Below the pieces are notes generated by a model. The model saw nothing but the letters and a program-made list of their open reading frames with translations. It was not told the origin of the DNA and ran no database searches. From positions 1 through 64,000 of the forward strand of contig NZ_FVZF01000003.1 of the NCBI RefSeq assembly GCF_900168265.1: DNA of 64,000 nucleotides. The letters are read 5' to 3'. This document shows positions 41,333 to 49,868 of the stretch, piece by piece (position 1 is the first letter of the stretch; the number at the start of each line of letters is the position of its first letter). This DNA comes from Salegentibacter salarius (GTDB lineage: Bacteria; Bacteroidota; Bacteroidia; Flavobacteriales; Flavobacteriaceae). The translations under genes were made by a program, and so were the position numbers.

Positions 41333-42892
41333 ATGTTTAAACATCTTAATAAAGATTTCCCGGCAAGTATTGTAGTATTTTTTGTAGCCATTCCGTTGTG
41401 TTTAGGAATTGCACTTGCCAGTGGAGCTCCATTATTTGCCGGTTTAATTGCCGGTATGGTTGGAGGTATCGTAGTAGGTAGTATTTCAAATTCTCAACTT
41501 GGGGTAAGTGGTCCCGCGGCCGGCCTTGCAGTAATTGTTTTAGGCGCCATTCAATCACTTGGCAGCTATGAAATATTTTTGGTAGCTGTGGTAATAGCCG
41601 GACTTCTTCAAATAGTAATGGGAGCTTTAAAAGCCGGGATTATTGGGTATTATTTCCCTTCCTCGGTAATTAAAGGTATGCTCGCCGGTATAGGTATTAC
41701 CATTGCAATTTCACAAATTCCAAACGTTTTGGGCTTTTCCAGTGATCTAGAAATTTTTTCTATTGATGGTGGAATTGGTTCTGCGTTAAGTAAAATTGCT
41801 GATAACCTTCACTATGGTAGTATATTAATCACTCTTGTTGCCCTGGCAATCTTACTATTATGGGAAAAAGTTCTTACAAAAAAGAGTAAAATATTCAGCA
41901 TTGTTCCGGGACCTCTAGTAGCCGTTGCTATGGGAGTAGTTTACTATCTTGTAGTAGATGGTCCAGCTTTTAGAATCCAGGATTTTCAGTTAGTAAGTGT
42001 ACCGGTGCCAGAGAGTGCCGCCTCTTTCTTTGGGCAATTTTCTATGCCTAACTTTGCTGAGATAGCTAATTCTGAAGTATGGGTTGTTGCAGTAACTATT
42101 GCTATTGTTGCCAGTTTGGAAACTTTATTAAGTGTTGAAGCTATAGATAAAATTGACCCGTTAAAAAGAACAACCAACACCAACCGTGAGCTATATGCAC
42201 AGGGAGCTGGTAATATGATATCTGGACTTATTGGTGGTTTGCCGGTTACACAGGTAATTGTGCGAAGTTCTACCAACGCTCAATCTGGTGGTAGAACAAA
42301 AATGTCTGCCATTTTACACGGTTTTCTTATCCTTTTCTCCATTATTGCTATTCCAACTGTATTGAATATGATTCCTTTGGCTGTACTTGCCGCGGTTCTT
42401 CTGCTGGTAGGTTACAAGTTGGCTAAGCCGGCTTTATTCAAGCAAATGTTTAAATTAGGAAAAGGACAATTTCTTCCTTTTATAATCACTATTCTTGGGG
42501 TGGTATTTTTAGACCTTCTAATGGGAATTGGACTTGGTCTGGCAGTTGGTATAGGTGTTATTTTAATTAATAGCTATAAAAACTCTCACTTCTTACATAA
42601 AGAAGGTTATGACAATAACGATGGTAACTATAAAATTACGCTTGCAGAGGAGCTTTCTTTCTTGAATAAAGGTGCGATTTTAAGAGAATTAAACGATATA
42701 CCAGATGGTTCTACCGTATTAATTGATGTTAGGAAGACCAAGGTACTGGATTATGATGTTTTGGAAATTCTAGATGAATTTGCTGTAAAAGCAAAACGTA
42801 AGGATATTACCATTAAACTAGTTTCCGGTAAAGGTGAAGTTATAAATCCTGATAGCTTTAGGAGATATTTTGGCTTAGATGTTCCACTTTAA
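41333..42892 (+). CDS. SulP family anion transporter with STAS domain
   Basis: Inner membrane transporter of sulfate, bicarbonate or another anion. About 10-14 membrane helices with the family signature DFPASIVVFFVAIPLCLGIA near the N-terminus, VSGPAAGLAVIVLGAIQ and the conserved ETLLSVEAIDKIDP segment (about 262-275); a cytoplasmic STAS domain fills the last 80 residues (GSTVLIDVRKTKVLDYDVLE). 519 residues. Such genes often sit beside a carbonic anhydrase, which is not seen here. Structured leader upstream, terminator downstream. Confidence 0.93.
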   Translation: MFKHLNKDFPASIVVFFVAIPLCLGIALASGAPLFAGLIAGMVGGIVVGSISNSQLGVSGPAAGLAVIVLGAIQSLGSYEIFLVAVVIAGLLQIVMGALKAGIIGYYFPSSVIKGMLAGIGITIAISQIPNVLGFSSDLEIFSIDGGIGSALSKIADNLHYGSILITLVALAILLLWEKVLTKKSKIFSIVPGPLVAVAMGVVYYLVVDGPAFRIQDFQLVSVPVPESAASFFGQFSMPNFAEIANSEVWVVAVTIAIVASLETLLSVEAIDKIDPLKRTTNTNRELYAQGAGNMISGLIGGLPVTQVIVRSSTNAQSGGRTKMSAILHGFLILFSIIAIPTVLNMIPLAVLAAVLLLVGYKLAKPALFKQMFKLGKGQFLPFIITILGVVFLDLLMGIGLGLAVGIGVILINSYKNSHFLHKEGYDNNDGNYKITLAEELSFLNKGAILRELNDIPDGSTVLIDVRKTKVLDYDVLEILDEFAVKAKRKDITIKLVSGKGEVINPDSFRRYFGLDVPL

Positions 42893-42920
42893 ACCTGAAA
42901 GCTAAAAGTTAATTTTTATA

Positions 42921-42960
42921 AAGGGGAAGTCTACAGGTTAGACTTCCTCTTTTTTATTTT
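42921..42960 (+). terminator. Terminator of sulP
   Basis: Stem GGAAGTCTA / TAGACTTCC with loop CAGGT, followed by TCTTTTTTATTTT. It overlaps the stop codon of the convergent cvpA gene. Confidence 0.75.
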
Positions 42961-43483
42961 CAAAAAGTTCACTTTCATCATCCAGTAGGTCTCTTTCCCT
43001 GGCTTCTCTTAAAATTGAAGGAAGCACTGCCGGCGCAATAACTTTAACCGGAGCGTAAAGTTTTGATTCTTCAAGTTTTTCTTTGCTAACCAGTTCTATT
43101 TCCTCATTGGTAGCTGCAAAAAACATAATTATTACACTGGCTATAAAAGCCATTTTTAATAATCCAAAACCGGCACCTAGTAGTTTATTTACGATACCTA
43201 GCGCTGCAAAACCGGCCATTTTGGTTAAGATCTTTCCGGCCAGCGAGATTAGAAAAATAATAAGAACAAACGTGATGGCAAATGCGATTAGGTTTACATA
43301 TTCTGAATCCCAATTCATATTTTCAGAAAAGAAATCGCTTAAAATATAAGAGAAATGGATAGCGCCGTAAATTCCGGCTACAATGCCAACCAGGGAAGCG
43401 ATCTCGGCCAAAAGCCCTCTAAAAAATCCTCTAACGAGCCCATAAAGCAGAATTAAGGCCAGGACGATGTCTACTGTATTCAT
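42938..43483 (-). CDS. CvpA family membrane protein
   Basis: Four membrane helices: MNTVDIVLALILLYGLVRGF, SLVGIVAGIYGAIHFSYIL, VNLIAFAITFVLIIFLISLA and LLKMAFIASVIIMFFAA. The opening DIVLALILLYGLVRGFFRGL is the CvpA hallmark. The family was named for colicin V production in E. coli and is linked to envelope homeostasis and purine-operon context; exact role unknown. 181 residues with an acidic cytoplasmic end. Convergent with sulP. Confidence 0.88.
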   Translation of the reverse strand: MNTVDIVLALILLYGLVRGFFRGLLAEIASLVGIVAGIYGAIHFSYILSDFFSENMNWDSEYVNLIAFAITFVLIIFLISLAGKILTKMAGFAALGIVNKLLGAGFGLLKMAFIASVIIMFFAATNEEIELVSKEKLEESKLYAPVKVIAPAVLPSILREARERDLLDDESELFENKKEEV

Positions 43484-43611
43484 GTTTCAAATATAGTAAA
43501 ATACCTGTGGCAAATTTCGGGTAGATTAAAGTGAAAAGAACTGCTGTTTTACTAAGAAGCTAGCTAAACATTTTAAGTCTCTCAAGGGGGTAAATTCAAA
43601 AAGGAAGATAT

Positions 43612-43619
43612 TATCTTTG
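43612..43619 (+). promoter_or_regulatory. Promoter box TATCTTTG, leaderless position
   Basis: Exact TAnnTTTG five bases before the ATG at 43625. Confidence 0.6.
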
Positions 43620-43624
43620 CGGAC

Positions 43625-43981
43625 ATGACACGAGACGAAAATTTGAAAGGTAGATGGGATGGTTTGCAAAAAAAGCTTTCTAACCAGTTTGCCGATGGAG
43701 AATCAATGGATCTGGATGCGATAATTTATGTAATTGGCGTTCAGGAATTAGGGCAGCCTCACAGAAAATTCAAAAAAGACCATAAAATAGATCTAATGCA
43801 TATTGCTATTTGCCGTTTGCTGGAACCATACGGTTACTATGAATTTGATTATTTTGATGAAGAAGGCTGGCCACATTATAAGATTTTAGAGCAATTACCC
43901 ACGCTTAAAGCCGGTGAGCAATCGGTTTTAATGAAAGAAGCCATTGTGAATTATTTTATCAATAACGAGTACATAGATTAA
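43625..43981 (+). CDS. Conserved hypothetical protein
   Basis: 118 residues, soluble, no signal peptide. Recognisable phrases are ERWDGLQKKLSNQFADGESM-like LKGRWDGLQKKL, DAIIYVIGVQELG, KIDLMHIAICRLLEPYGYYE and DEEGWPHYKIL. I believe orthologues are widespread in flavobacteria, but no function or domain is known to me. Its promoter box is so close to the ATG that the mRNA is probably leaderless. It lies just upstream of pheS on the same strand. Confidence 0.75.
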   Translation: MTRDENLKGRWDGLQKKLSNQFADGESMDLDAIIYVIGVQELGQPHRKFKKDHKIDLMHIAICRLLEPYGYYEFDYFDEEGWPHYKILEQLPTLKAGEQSVLMKEAIVNYFINNEYID

Positions 43982-44047
43982 AGGCGCCGCGTGCTGCCTA
44001 AAACTACATTTTTACTAAATTTGCCCTTCTGAAAAGAAAAGGATCTC

Positions 44048-45067
44048 ATGATAGATAAAATTAAGCAACATATAGCTGAAGTAGAAGCTTTTAAAACCGA
44101 ATCGGCTAAAGAAGTAGAGGCCTTCAGAATTAAATACCTGGGAAAAAAGGGAATTTTAAACGATTTCTTCGCCTCTTTTAAGGAAGTGCCTAACGAGCAA
44201 AAAAAGGAATTTGGCCAGGCGGTTAATGCTCTTAAAAAGGCTTCTGAAGCTAAAGTTACTGACTTAAAAGAAAACCTGGAAAGCAAGCAGGAAGAAAAGG
44301 GAGTTTACGGTGATCTTTCAAGACCGGGAGAACCTATTGAAATTGGCTCAAGACATCCTATTTCTATCGTTAAAAACCAGATTATCGAGATCTTTTCTAA
44401 CATTGGCTTCAATGTTTCTGAAGGACCTGAAATGGAAGACGACTGGCATAATTTTACCGCGCTTAACCTGCCGGAATATCACCCGGCGCGAGATATGCAG
44501 GATACCTTTTTTATTCAAACAGATCCAGATATTTTACTGCGTACCCATACCTCTTCAGTACAGGTGCGATATATGGAAAATAACAAACCGCCAATTAGAA
44601 CAATTTCTCCGGGACGGGTTTTTAGAAATGAAGCGATTTCTTCACGTTCCCACTGTATTTTTCATCAGGTGGAAGGACTTTATATTGACAAGAACGTAAG
44701 TTTTGCAGATCTAAAACAAACCCTGCTTTATTTTACAAAGCAACTCTTCGGAAAATCTAAGATTCGATTAAGACCTTCTTATTTTCCATTTACCGAGCCA
44801 AGTGCTGAGGTAGATATTTACTGGGGTCTGGAAACCGAAACCGATTACCGAATTACTAAAGGAACCGGTTGGCTAGAAATTATGGGCTGCGGAATGGTAG
44901 ACCCAAATGTGCTTAGAAATTGTAATATAGATCCTACCGAGTATTCAGGCTTTGCCTTTGGGATGGGAATAGAACGTATCGCGATGTTGCTTTATCAAAT
45001 TGGCGATATTAGAATGTTCTATGAAAACGATATTAGATTTTTGGAGCAATTTAAATCCTCATTCTAA
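44048..45067 (+). CDS. pheS: Phenylalanine-tRNA ligase alpha subunit
   Basis: Catalytic subunit that charges tRNA-Phe. N-terminal coiled coil (1-100, [20 protein letters not shown]), then class II synthetase motifs: [26 protein letters not shown] in part, [30 protein letters not shown] and motif 3 [20 protein letters not shown]. 339 residues is standard. pheT is not adjacent in the window. The next two small genes follow on the same strand. Confidence 0.97.
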   Translation: MIDKIKQHIAEVEAFKTESAKEVEAFRIKYLGKKGILNDFFASFKEVPNEQKKEFGQAVNALKKASEAKVTDLKENLESKQEEKGVYGDLSRPGEPIEIGSRHPISIVKNQIIEIFSNIGFNVSEGPEMEDDWHNFTALNLPEYHPARDMQDTFFIQTDPDILLRTHTSSVQVRYMENNKPPIRTISPGRVFRNEAISSRSHCIFHQVEGLYIDKNVSFADLKQTLLYFTKQLFGKSKIRLRPSYFPFTEPSAEVDIYWGLETETDYRITKGTGWLEIMGCGMVDPNVLRNCNIDPTEYSGFAFGMGIERIAMLLYQIGDIRMFYENDIRFLEQFKSSF

Positions 45068-45110
45068 AAGACGATTTCTGCAAAAACTGGAACGATAAAT
45101 AATTATAATT

Positions 45111-45278
45111 ATGAAAAAAACAGGATTGATCATTTTTGGCATTCTAGCCCTTGCGGTTATTATTATTTTAGTTGCAGTAGAAATAATTGAATTAGCACTG
45201 GGTGCTATTTTACTGGGCATTGCTGCACTAATCTTATGGGGATTGTTTAAATGGGCTAAAAATAAGATTGAAGATTAG
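45111..45278 (+). CDS. Small hydrophobic membrane protein (55 residues)
   Basis: Begins MKKTGLIIFGILALAVIIIL and ends LFKWAKNKIED: two membrane helices (about 4-23 and 26-45) with a positively charged cytoplasmic end. No domain recognised. Evidence that it is real is the good start context after pheS (43 bases) and its TAG stop sharing a base with the GTG start of the next gene (TAGTG), the same coupling used at six other junctions here. Confidence 0.65.
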   Translation: MKKTGLIIFGILALAVIIILVAVEIIELALGAILLGIAALILWGLFKWAKNKIED

Positions 45279-45673
45279 TGAAGAAAGATATTGACATACC
45301 TGAGGTAGAAAACGTTTATGTGGCGGCTGTAAAGGTCTATAACGAGTCTTTTAAAGTAGATGAGTGGAATGCTTATCTTATAAACGATAGGGACGAAGCT
45401 ATTGAGATGGCTTTAATTGTAAGTAAAGGCTATGATAATAAGAAAGAAACCTCTGTTATACGCCATAAGCTGGAAAAGCTTCCCTCTAAGTCTTTTGCTA
45501 AAATTGAATTTATCCAGGAAGAAGTACTCGCCCTGAATAACCAGTTTCAGGTTACTTTTTTTGCTGATGGTAAAATGTTTGAAAAGAAATATTTATTCAG
45601 GAAAAATACCGTAAACGAAAAAGCTTTACGTGAAATTCCTATCATCCCGAATAAAGGGGTTTTAGCCGAATAA
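45278..45673 (+). CDS. Conserved hypothetical protein coupled to pheS
   Basis: 131 residues, soluble, mixed alpha/beta by appearance. Begins at GTG (KKDIDIPEVENVYVAAVK) and contains EWNAYLINDRDEAIEMALIV and FQVTFFADGKMFEKKYLFRK. No domain or function known to me. It overlaps the small membrane protein gene by one base and ends five bases before the convergent gpsA stop, so it closes the pheS unit. Confidence 0.7.
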   Translation: MKKDIDIPEVENVYVAAVKVYNESFKVDEWNAYLINDRDEAIEMALIVSKGYDNKKETSVIRHKLEKLPSKSFAKIEFIQEEVLALNNQFQVTFFADGKMFEKKYLFRKNTVNEKALREIPIIPNKGVLAE

Positions 45674-45678
45674 CAGGT

Positions 45679-46674
45679 TTAAGTAAGCTTCTCTGCCAGT
45701 TTCTTAATTACTTTTTTAGGGTTTTTTCCTTCATAAAGAATCCCATATACAGCGTTAATTATAGGCGTTTTAGCGCCTTTATCTTTATTTATTTTATAAG
45801 CACTTTCGGTAGCGTAATAACCTTCGGCAATCATACTCATTTCCATTTGGGCGCTTTTTACGGTATAGCCTTTCCCAATCATATTCCCGAACATACGGTT
45901 TCGGCTAAATACAGAATATCCGGTTACCAGAAGATCTCCCAGGTAAGCAGAATCGTTTATGTTACGCTTCATACTATGTACTTTCTTAATAAAGCGTTTC
46001 ATTTCTTTTATAGCGTTACTCATCAACACACTCTGGAAGTTGTCTCCATAACCCAATCCATGTGCAATCCCGGCGGCAATGGCGTAGATATTCTTCAGCA
46101 TTGCTGCATATTCGGTTCCGGTTACATCATCGCTTAATTTGCACTTAATGTATTCGCTGCTTAGATTATCAGCCAGGATCTTCGCCTTTTTCTCATCGGT
46201 ACAGGCAATGGTAAGGTAAGAAAGCCTTTCCAGGGCTACTTCTTCGGCGTGACAAGGCCCTGTGATCACCCCAATATTATCGGCCGGCACGTGATGATAT
46301 TCTTCAAAATGTTCTCCTACAATTAGGCTGCTTTCAGGAACAATTCCTTTAATAGCAGAAAATATAATCTTATCCTCCAGGGAAACCGTTAAAGCATCTA
46401 ACTCTCTCTTTACAAAAGCCGATGGGATAGCGAAAATAAGAAAGTCTGCTGCTGCTACCGTTTTATTAATATCACTGCTAAGTTCTAACTGGTTAATATC
46501 AAACTCAACCGAGCTAAGATAATTTGGGTTGTGTTCCTGTTTTTTAATATGCTCAATAGCATAATTACTACGCATATACCAATAAATGGTATCTACATTT
46601 TCACTCAGCATCTTTACAATTGCGGTAGCCCAGCTACCTCCGCCAATCACGGCAAACTTTGGAGATTTATCCAT
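45679..46674 (-). CDS. gpsA: Glycerol-3-phosphate dehydrogenase (NAD(P)+)
   Basis: Makes glycerol 3-phosphate from dihydroxyacetone phosphate for phospholipid synthesis. Rossmann motif FAVIGGGSWATAIVKML (7-23), the GVITGPCHAEEVALERLSYL substrate segment (G-x-CHAEE) and catalytic Lys in YAAMLKNIYAIAAGIAHGLG. 331 residues. TATTTTTG box 20 bases upstream. Monocistronic. Confidence 0.96.
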   Translation of the reverse strand: MDKSPKFAVIGGGSWATAIVKMLSENVDTIYWYMRSNYAIEHIKKQEHNPNYLSSVEFDINQLELSSDINKTVAAADFLIFAIPSAFVKRELDALTVSLEDKIIFSAIKGIVPESSLIVGEHFEEYHHVPADNIGVITGPCHAEEVALERLSYLTIACTDEKKAKILADNLSSEYIKCKLSDDVTGTEYAAMLKNIYAIAAGIAHGLGYGDNFQSVLMSNAIKEMKRFIKKVHSMKRNINDSAYLGDLLVTGYSVFSRNRMFGNMIGKGYTVKSAQMEMSMIAEGYYATESAYKINKDKGAKTPIINAVYGILYEGKNPKKVIKKLAEKLT

Positions 46675-46693
46675 AGGTTGGTTTTCTGTAATT

Positions 46694-46701
46694 CAAAAAT
46701 A
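46694..46701 (-). promoter_or_regulatory. Promoter box TATTTTTG of gpsA
   Basis: Exact TAnnTTTG match on the minus strand, giving a leader of about 14 bases. Confidence 0.55.
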
Positions 46702-46809
46702 AACAAATTTCTAAGTATATCTAAAGAGACAGGGCTTATAAACATATTTCTTGCAGAATATCTAAGAAATACCGATAAAAATTTAACATATATAAATTAT
46801 ATCTGTGGC

Positions 46810-46955
46810 AATTCTAGAGGTTTTTGAGCGTTGTCTTATAGACGACGAGTCCTTCTTTTAGAAGAAGACGGATTTTCTTAGTTTTTTTGGTTGGTTATTT
46901 AGTTTGAAAACCGCAAACACACAATTAAATTGTTGTTTGCGGTTTTTGTTTTTCT
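46810..46955 (+). ncRNA. Candidate structured RNA ending in an orphan terminator
   Basis: Three plus-strand hairpins in a row: CGTTGTCT-TAT-AGACGACG (46829-46847; the one imperfect pair is G-U on plus and A-C on minus), CTTCTT-TTAG-AAGAAG (46852-46867) and the terminator AAAACCGCAAACA / TGTTTGCGGTTTT (46907-46946) with TGTTTTTCT. The upstream neighbour gpsA is on the other strand, so the terminator must belong to a transcript that starts inside this gap. No ORF fits. The 5' end is not located; a poor TATCTGTG lies at about 46799. May be an independent RNA or an attenuator ahead of the BON-LysM gene. Confidence 0.4.
46905..46955 (+). terminator. Strong plus-strand terminator with no upstream gene
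   Basis: 13-bp perfect stem plus T-rich tail, 106 bases before the BON-LysM start codon. The minus-strand reading lacks a good T run. Confidence 0.75.
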
Positions 46956-47060
46956 ATTCCTTACACGTAAGAAAAATCTAACAAAAATTTAGGATTTCAT
47001 ATATGCTGAACACAAATATTCTTTCGTACTTTTCTTTTTACTAACTTAGTAATCAGACTT

Positions 47061-47564
47061 ATGGGAATATTTTCATTTATAAAAGATGCCGGAGAGAAAA
47101 TCTTTGGAAAGGAAAAAGAGAAGGAAGAAGAACATATAGAAATAACAGAGGCTAAAAAGGAAATAGTAAGAAAGGAGAATGCGAAAGCGGCAGAGAAACT
47201 TCTGGAAACTATAAAAGGCCTTGATTTGAGCGTAGAAAATCCTGTAATTAATATTGAAGGAAATACCGCTACAGTTTATGGACTGGCAGATTCCCAGGCT
47301 ATTCGTGAAAAAATAGTGCTTGTAATTGGTAATTCTGAAGGTATCGCGAAGGTAGACGACAGGTTAGCTGTAAAAATTGAAGCGCCAGAAGCTAGTTTTC
47401 ACACCGTAGAACGAGGCGAAAATTTAAGCAAAATAGCGAAAGAACATTACGGTGATGCTAATAAATATACGCTGATCTTTGAGGCTAATAAGCCAATGCT
47501 TAAAGATCCTGATAAGATATATCCCGGGCAGGTTTTACGAATTCCACGCCTGGAGCAGAAATAA
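47061..47564 (+). CDS. BON and LysM domain protein (Kbp/YgaU-like)
   Basis: Two-domain protein: BON (about 40-105, NPVINIEGNTATVYGLADSQ) followed by LysM (113-165, HTVERGENLSKIAKEHYGDA and LKDPDKIYPGQVLRIPRL). This is the layout of E. coli Kbp (YgaU), a cytoplasmic potassium-binding protein. 167 residues, no signal peptide, Lys/Glu-rich N-terminus. Potassium binding is inferred from the family. Followed by an inverted-repeat element before the convergent nadD. Confidence 0.9.
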   Translation: MGIFSFIKDAGEKIFGKEKEKEEEHIEITEAKKEIVRKENAKAAEKLLETIKGLDLSVENPVINIEGNTATVYGLADSQAIREKIVLVIGNSEGIAKVDDRLAVKIEAPEASFHTVERGENLSKIAKEHYGDANKYTLIFEANKPMLKDPDKIYPGQVLRIPRLEQK

Positions 47565-47570
47565 GGATTA

Positions 47571-47703
47571 AAGACTGTTTAAAGTTTTTGAGGTTGTTAT
47601 ATTGAGGGCAGTCGACGTCCTATAGCTTGTAGTTCCACAATGAAAAAAGTAGGTTCAATCAGCTAACCCGAACAGCTAAAATGAGATTTTTAAACAGTCT
47701 TTT
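47571..47703 (+). repeat. 133-bp element with terminal inverted repeats after the LysM gene
   Basis: Arms AAGACTGTTTAAA (47571-47583) and TTTAAACAGTCTT (47689-47701), followed on the plus strand by TTTGTTTTTT. The inside carries ATTGAGGGCAGTCGACGTCC, a phrase of a common flavobacterial repeat (GCAGTCGA). Same design as 26401-26540: a long stem that could terminate transcription around an inner palindromic repeat. Confidence 0.5.
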
Positions 47704-47723
47704 GTTTTTTAAAGATTCAACGA

Positions 47724-48308
47724 CTATTTAAAGAAATTCATCAGTTTAATATAATTCCAAACCGAATCTGGTAACATGGGTTTAATGAATTTCCCCTCCT
47801 TTACAGATTTTCTAATGAAAGTAGATGAAATCTCTACCACCGGTGCTGCTACCCGTTTAATTTTAGGATGATCTTTAAATTCATTTTCAACCTTGCCTCC
47901 AGAAATTCTGGGATACACGTATATTTCATGGTTTTCTAAGATCACCTCGTAATTCTTCCATTTATGGAAGGTTTTCAGATTGTCTTCTCCCATAATTGGG
48001 CAAAACTCATTAGTGGGATATTTCTCCTGAAGATGTACCAAAGTGGTACTGGTATAATTGGGCTGTGGCAGGCTAAACTCTACATTAGAAGGCTTTAAAT
48101 GCTCATAACCTTCGCAGGCTTTATAAACCATCTCCAGGCGGTGATGATTTTCTAAAAGCGTATTTTTCTTTTTATGCGGATTATGGGGGGTAACCACTAG
48201 CCAGACCTCATCCAAATCTGAAAATTCGGCCATGTGGTTGGCAATAATAAGGTGACCAATATGAATAGGATTGAAGGTCCCGAAAAATAAACCTACTTTC
48301 CTATTCAT
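47724..48308 (-). CDS. nadD: Nicotinate-nucleotide adenylyltransferase
   Basis: Adenylates nicotinate mononucleotide in NAD synthesis. Nucleotidyltransferase motif GLFFGTFNPIHIGHL (6-20) with the HxGH pair, and the C-terminal ISSTFIRKSVKEGK, are diagnostic. 194 residues. Its start overlaps the end of gmk by eight bases; third gene of yicC-gmk-nadD. Confidence 0.95.
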   Translation of the reverse strand: MNRKVGLFFGTFNPIHIGHLIIANHMAEFSDLDEVWLVVTPHNPHKKKNTLLENHHRLEMVYKACEGYEHLKPSNVEFSLPQPNYTSTTLVHLQEKYPTNEFCPIMGEDNLKTFHKWKNYEVILENHEIYVYPRISGGKVENEFKDHPKIKRVAAPVVEISSTFIRKSVKEGKFIKPMLPDSVWNYIKLMNFFK

Positions 48309-48894
48309 CTTTATCTTCCTTTTTTACGCCTACATAGCTTGCAACAAGATCGTAAGCTTCCTTAAGCGCGGTGCCTAAATGATGATTTTCTATAATAAAG
48401 TCAAATTGCGGTGCTGTAGCCAGCTCAATAGAGGCTTTAGCTACACGCATGCTTATTTTATCATCGGTTTCGGTTTTACGCTTTTTCAATCTTATTTTTA
48501 ACTCTTCAATACTTGGTGGCTTTACAAAAACCGCCAGGGTTTTCTCCGGATAGATGTTTTTTATATCCAATCCGCCAACTACATCAATATCAAAAATCAC
48601 GTTTTTTCCATTGGCCCAAATGCGTTCTACTTCGCTTTTTAAGGTGCCGTAAAAATTATCGCGATATACTTCTTCCCATTCCAGGAATTCGTCGTTTTTA
48701 ATCTTCTTTTTAAAGTCCTCTAAAGATAGAAAGTAATAATGCTGTCCGTCTTTTTCTTCTCCCCTTGGAGCACGCGAAGTAGCCGAGGTCGAAAATTCAA
48801 GGTTAAGCTCTTTATGTTTCAACAAATGTTGGACTATCGTAGTTTTTCCCGATCCTGAAGGTGCCGAGAAGACGATAAGTTTACCATCGCTCAT
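48301..48894 (-). CDS. gmk: Guanylate kinase
   Basis: Phosphorylates GMP to GDP. P-loop FSAPSGSGKTT (9-19), GMP-binding STSATSRAPRGEEKDGQHYYF region with TSRxPR, and DIDVVGGLDIK. 197 residues. Directly follows yicC (stop codon adjacent to start) and overlaps nadD. Confidence 0.96.
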   Translation of the reverse strand: MSDGKLIVFSAPSGSGKTTIVQHLLKHKELNLEFSTSATSRAPRGEEKDGQHYYFLSLEDFKKKIKNDEFLEWEEVYRDNFYGTLKSEVERIWANGKNVIFDIDVVGGLDIKNIYPEKTLAVFVKPPSIEELKIRLKKRKTETDDKISMRVAKASIELATAPQFDFIIENHHLGTALKEAYDLVASYVGVKKEDKDE

Positions 48895-49752
48895 TTAGAG
48901 TACGTTTAAAAGTTGTTCTTTAATTTTTTCAAGCTCATCTTTCATTTGCACCACCAATTGTTGCATTGGTGCATAGTTAGATTTGCTTCCAATCGTATTG
49001 ATCTCACGGCCCATTTCCTGAGAAATAAAGCCAAGTTTTCTACCGTTAGAATCCGGCGAATTTATGCTTTCGTTAAAATAAGCAAGGTGGTTTTCTAACC
49101 TTACTTTTTCTTCGGTAATATCAAATTTTTCAATGTAGTAAACCAATTCCTGTTCAAAACGGTTTTCATCTACATTCTCCTTAAGATCGGCAATTCCTTT
49201 TCTTAGTCGTTCTTTTACAGCATCAACTCTTTCTGGATCAATTCTTAAAACTTCCTGAAGCAAGGCGCCAATATTATTCACTCTAAGTTTCAGGTCTTTC
49301 TCTAAAGCTTCGCCTTCGTCTTTTCTAAATTGATTGATCTCTTCCAGAGCTTCAATCACTGCGTCTTCAATCGCTTTAAATTCAGATTCGTCAATTTCAT
49401 CTCTTTCGGTAGTAACTGCATCGGGCATTCTCACTGCCATTTTTAGTAGTTCAGTTTCATCGCCGTCAACAATACTTTTCAGCTGTTGCATATAATTTTT
49501 TACCACGCCCCGGTTTACAGAGGCCGTAGTTTCTTCGCCGGTCACCTCTACATAAAGGGAAAAGTCTACTTTTCCGCGAGTAAGTGATTTTGAAATTGTA
49601 TTTCTTAGCTGAAGTTCTTTTTCGCGGTACTGCGAAGGAATTCGGGCGTTTACATCAAGGTTTTTGCTGTTTAGCGACTTGATTTCAACGGTTACTTTTT
49701 TGGATGGGAGCTGCGTTATGCTTTTCCCAAAACCTGTCATTGACTGAATCAT
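48895..49752 (-). CDS. yicC: YicC family endoribonuclease-like protein
   Basis: Begins IQSMTGFGKSITQLPSKKVT and has the C-terminal block ISQEMGREINTIGSKSNYAP that define YicC/YloC, shown in other bacteria to affect RNA turnover (endoribonuclease activity). 285 residues with a long helical middle. First gene of the yicC-gmk-nadD unit, behind a perfect TATCTTTG box. Confidence 0.92.
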   Translation of the reverse strand: MIQSMTGFGKSITQLPSKKVTVEIKSLNSKNLDVNARIPSQYREKELQLRNTISKSLTRGKVDFSLYVEVTGEETTASVNRGVVKNYMQQLKSIVDGDETELLKMAVRMPDAVTTERDEIDESEFKAIEDAVIEALEEINQFRKDEGEALEKDLKLRVNNIGALLQEVLRIDPERVDAVKERLRKGIADLKENVDENRFEQELVYYIEKFDITEEKVRLENHLAYFNESINSPDSNGRKLGFISQEMGREINTIGSKSNYAPMQQLVVQMKDELEKIKEQLLNVL

Positions 49753-49772
49753 GAGTGATTTTTAAGCTTGTG

Positions 49773-49780
49773 CAAAGATA
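49773..49780 (-). promoter_or_regulatory. Promoter box TATCTTTG of yicC-gmk-nadD
   Basis: Exact TAnnTTTG on the minus strand; predicted leader about 15 bases. Confidence 0.6.
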
Positions 49781-49868
49781 ATCAATTCTATAGCAGGGCA
49801 AAGCCGGGAAAAGGGTATTTTGCAGATTCTGAAGTTATTGATTTTGAAATTTGCCTTTTGCCACGGGC

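Larger units (their letters stand above)
46675..47060. other. Divergent gap with an orphan terminator
   Basis: 386 bases without a supported protein gene between gpsA (minus) and the BON-LysM gene (plus). It holds the gpsA promoter box (46694-46701), AT-rich DNA, three successive plus-strand hairpins (46829-46955) that end in a strong terminator, and the region before the BON-LysM start, where no clear TAnnTTTG was found. Confidence 0.65.
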
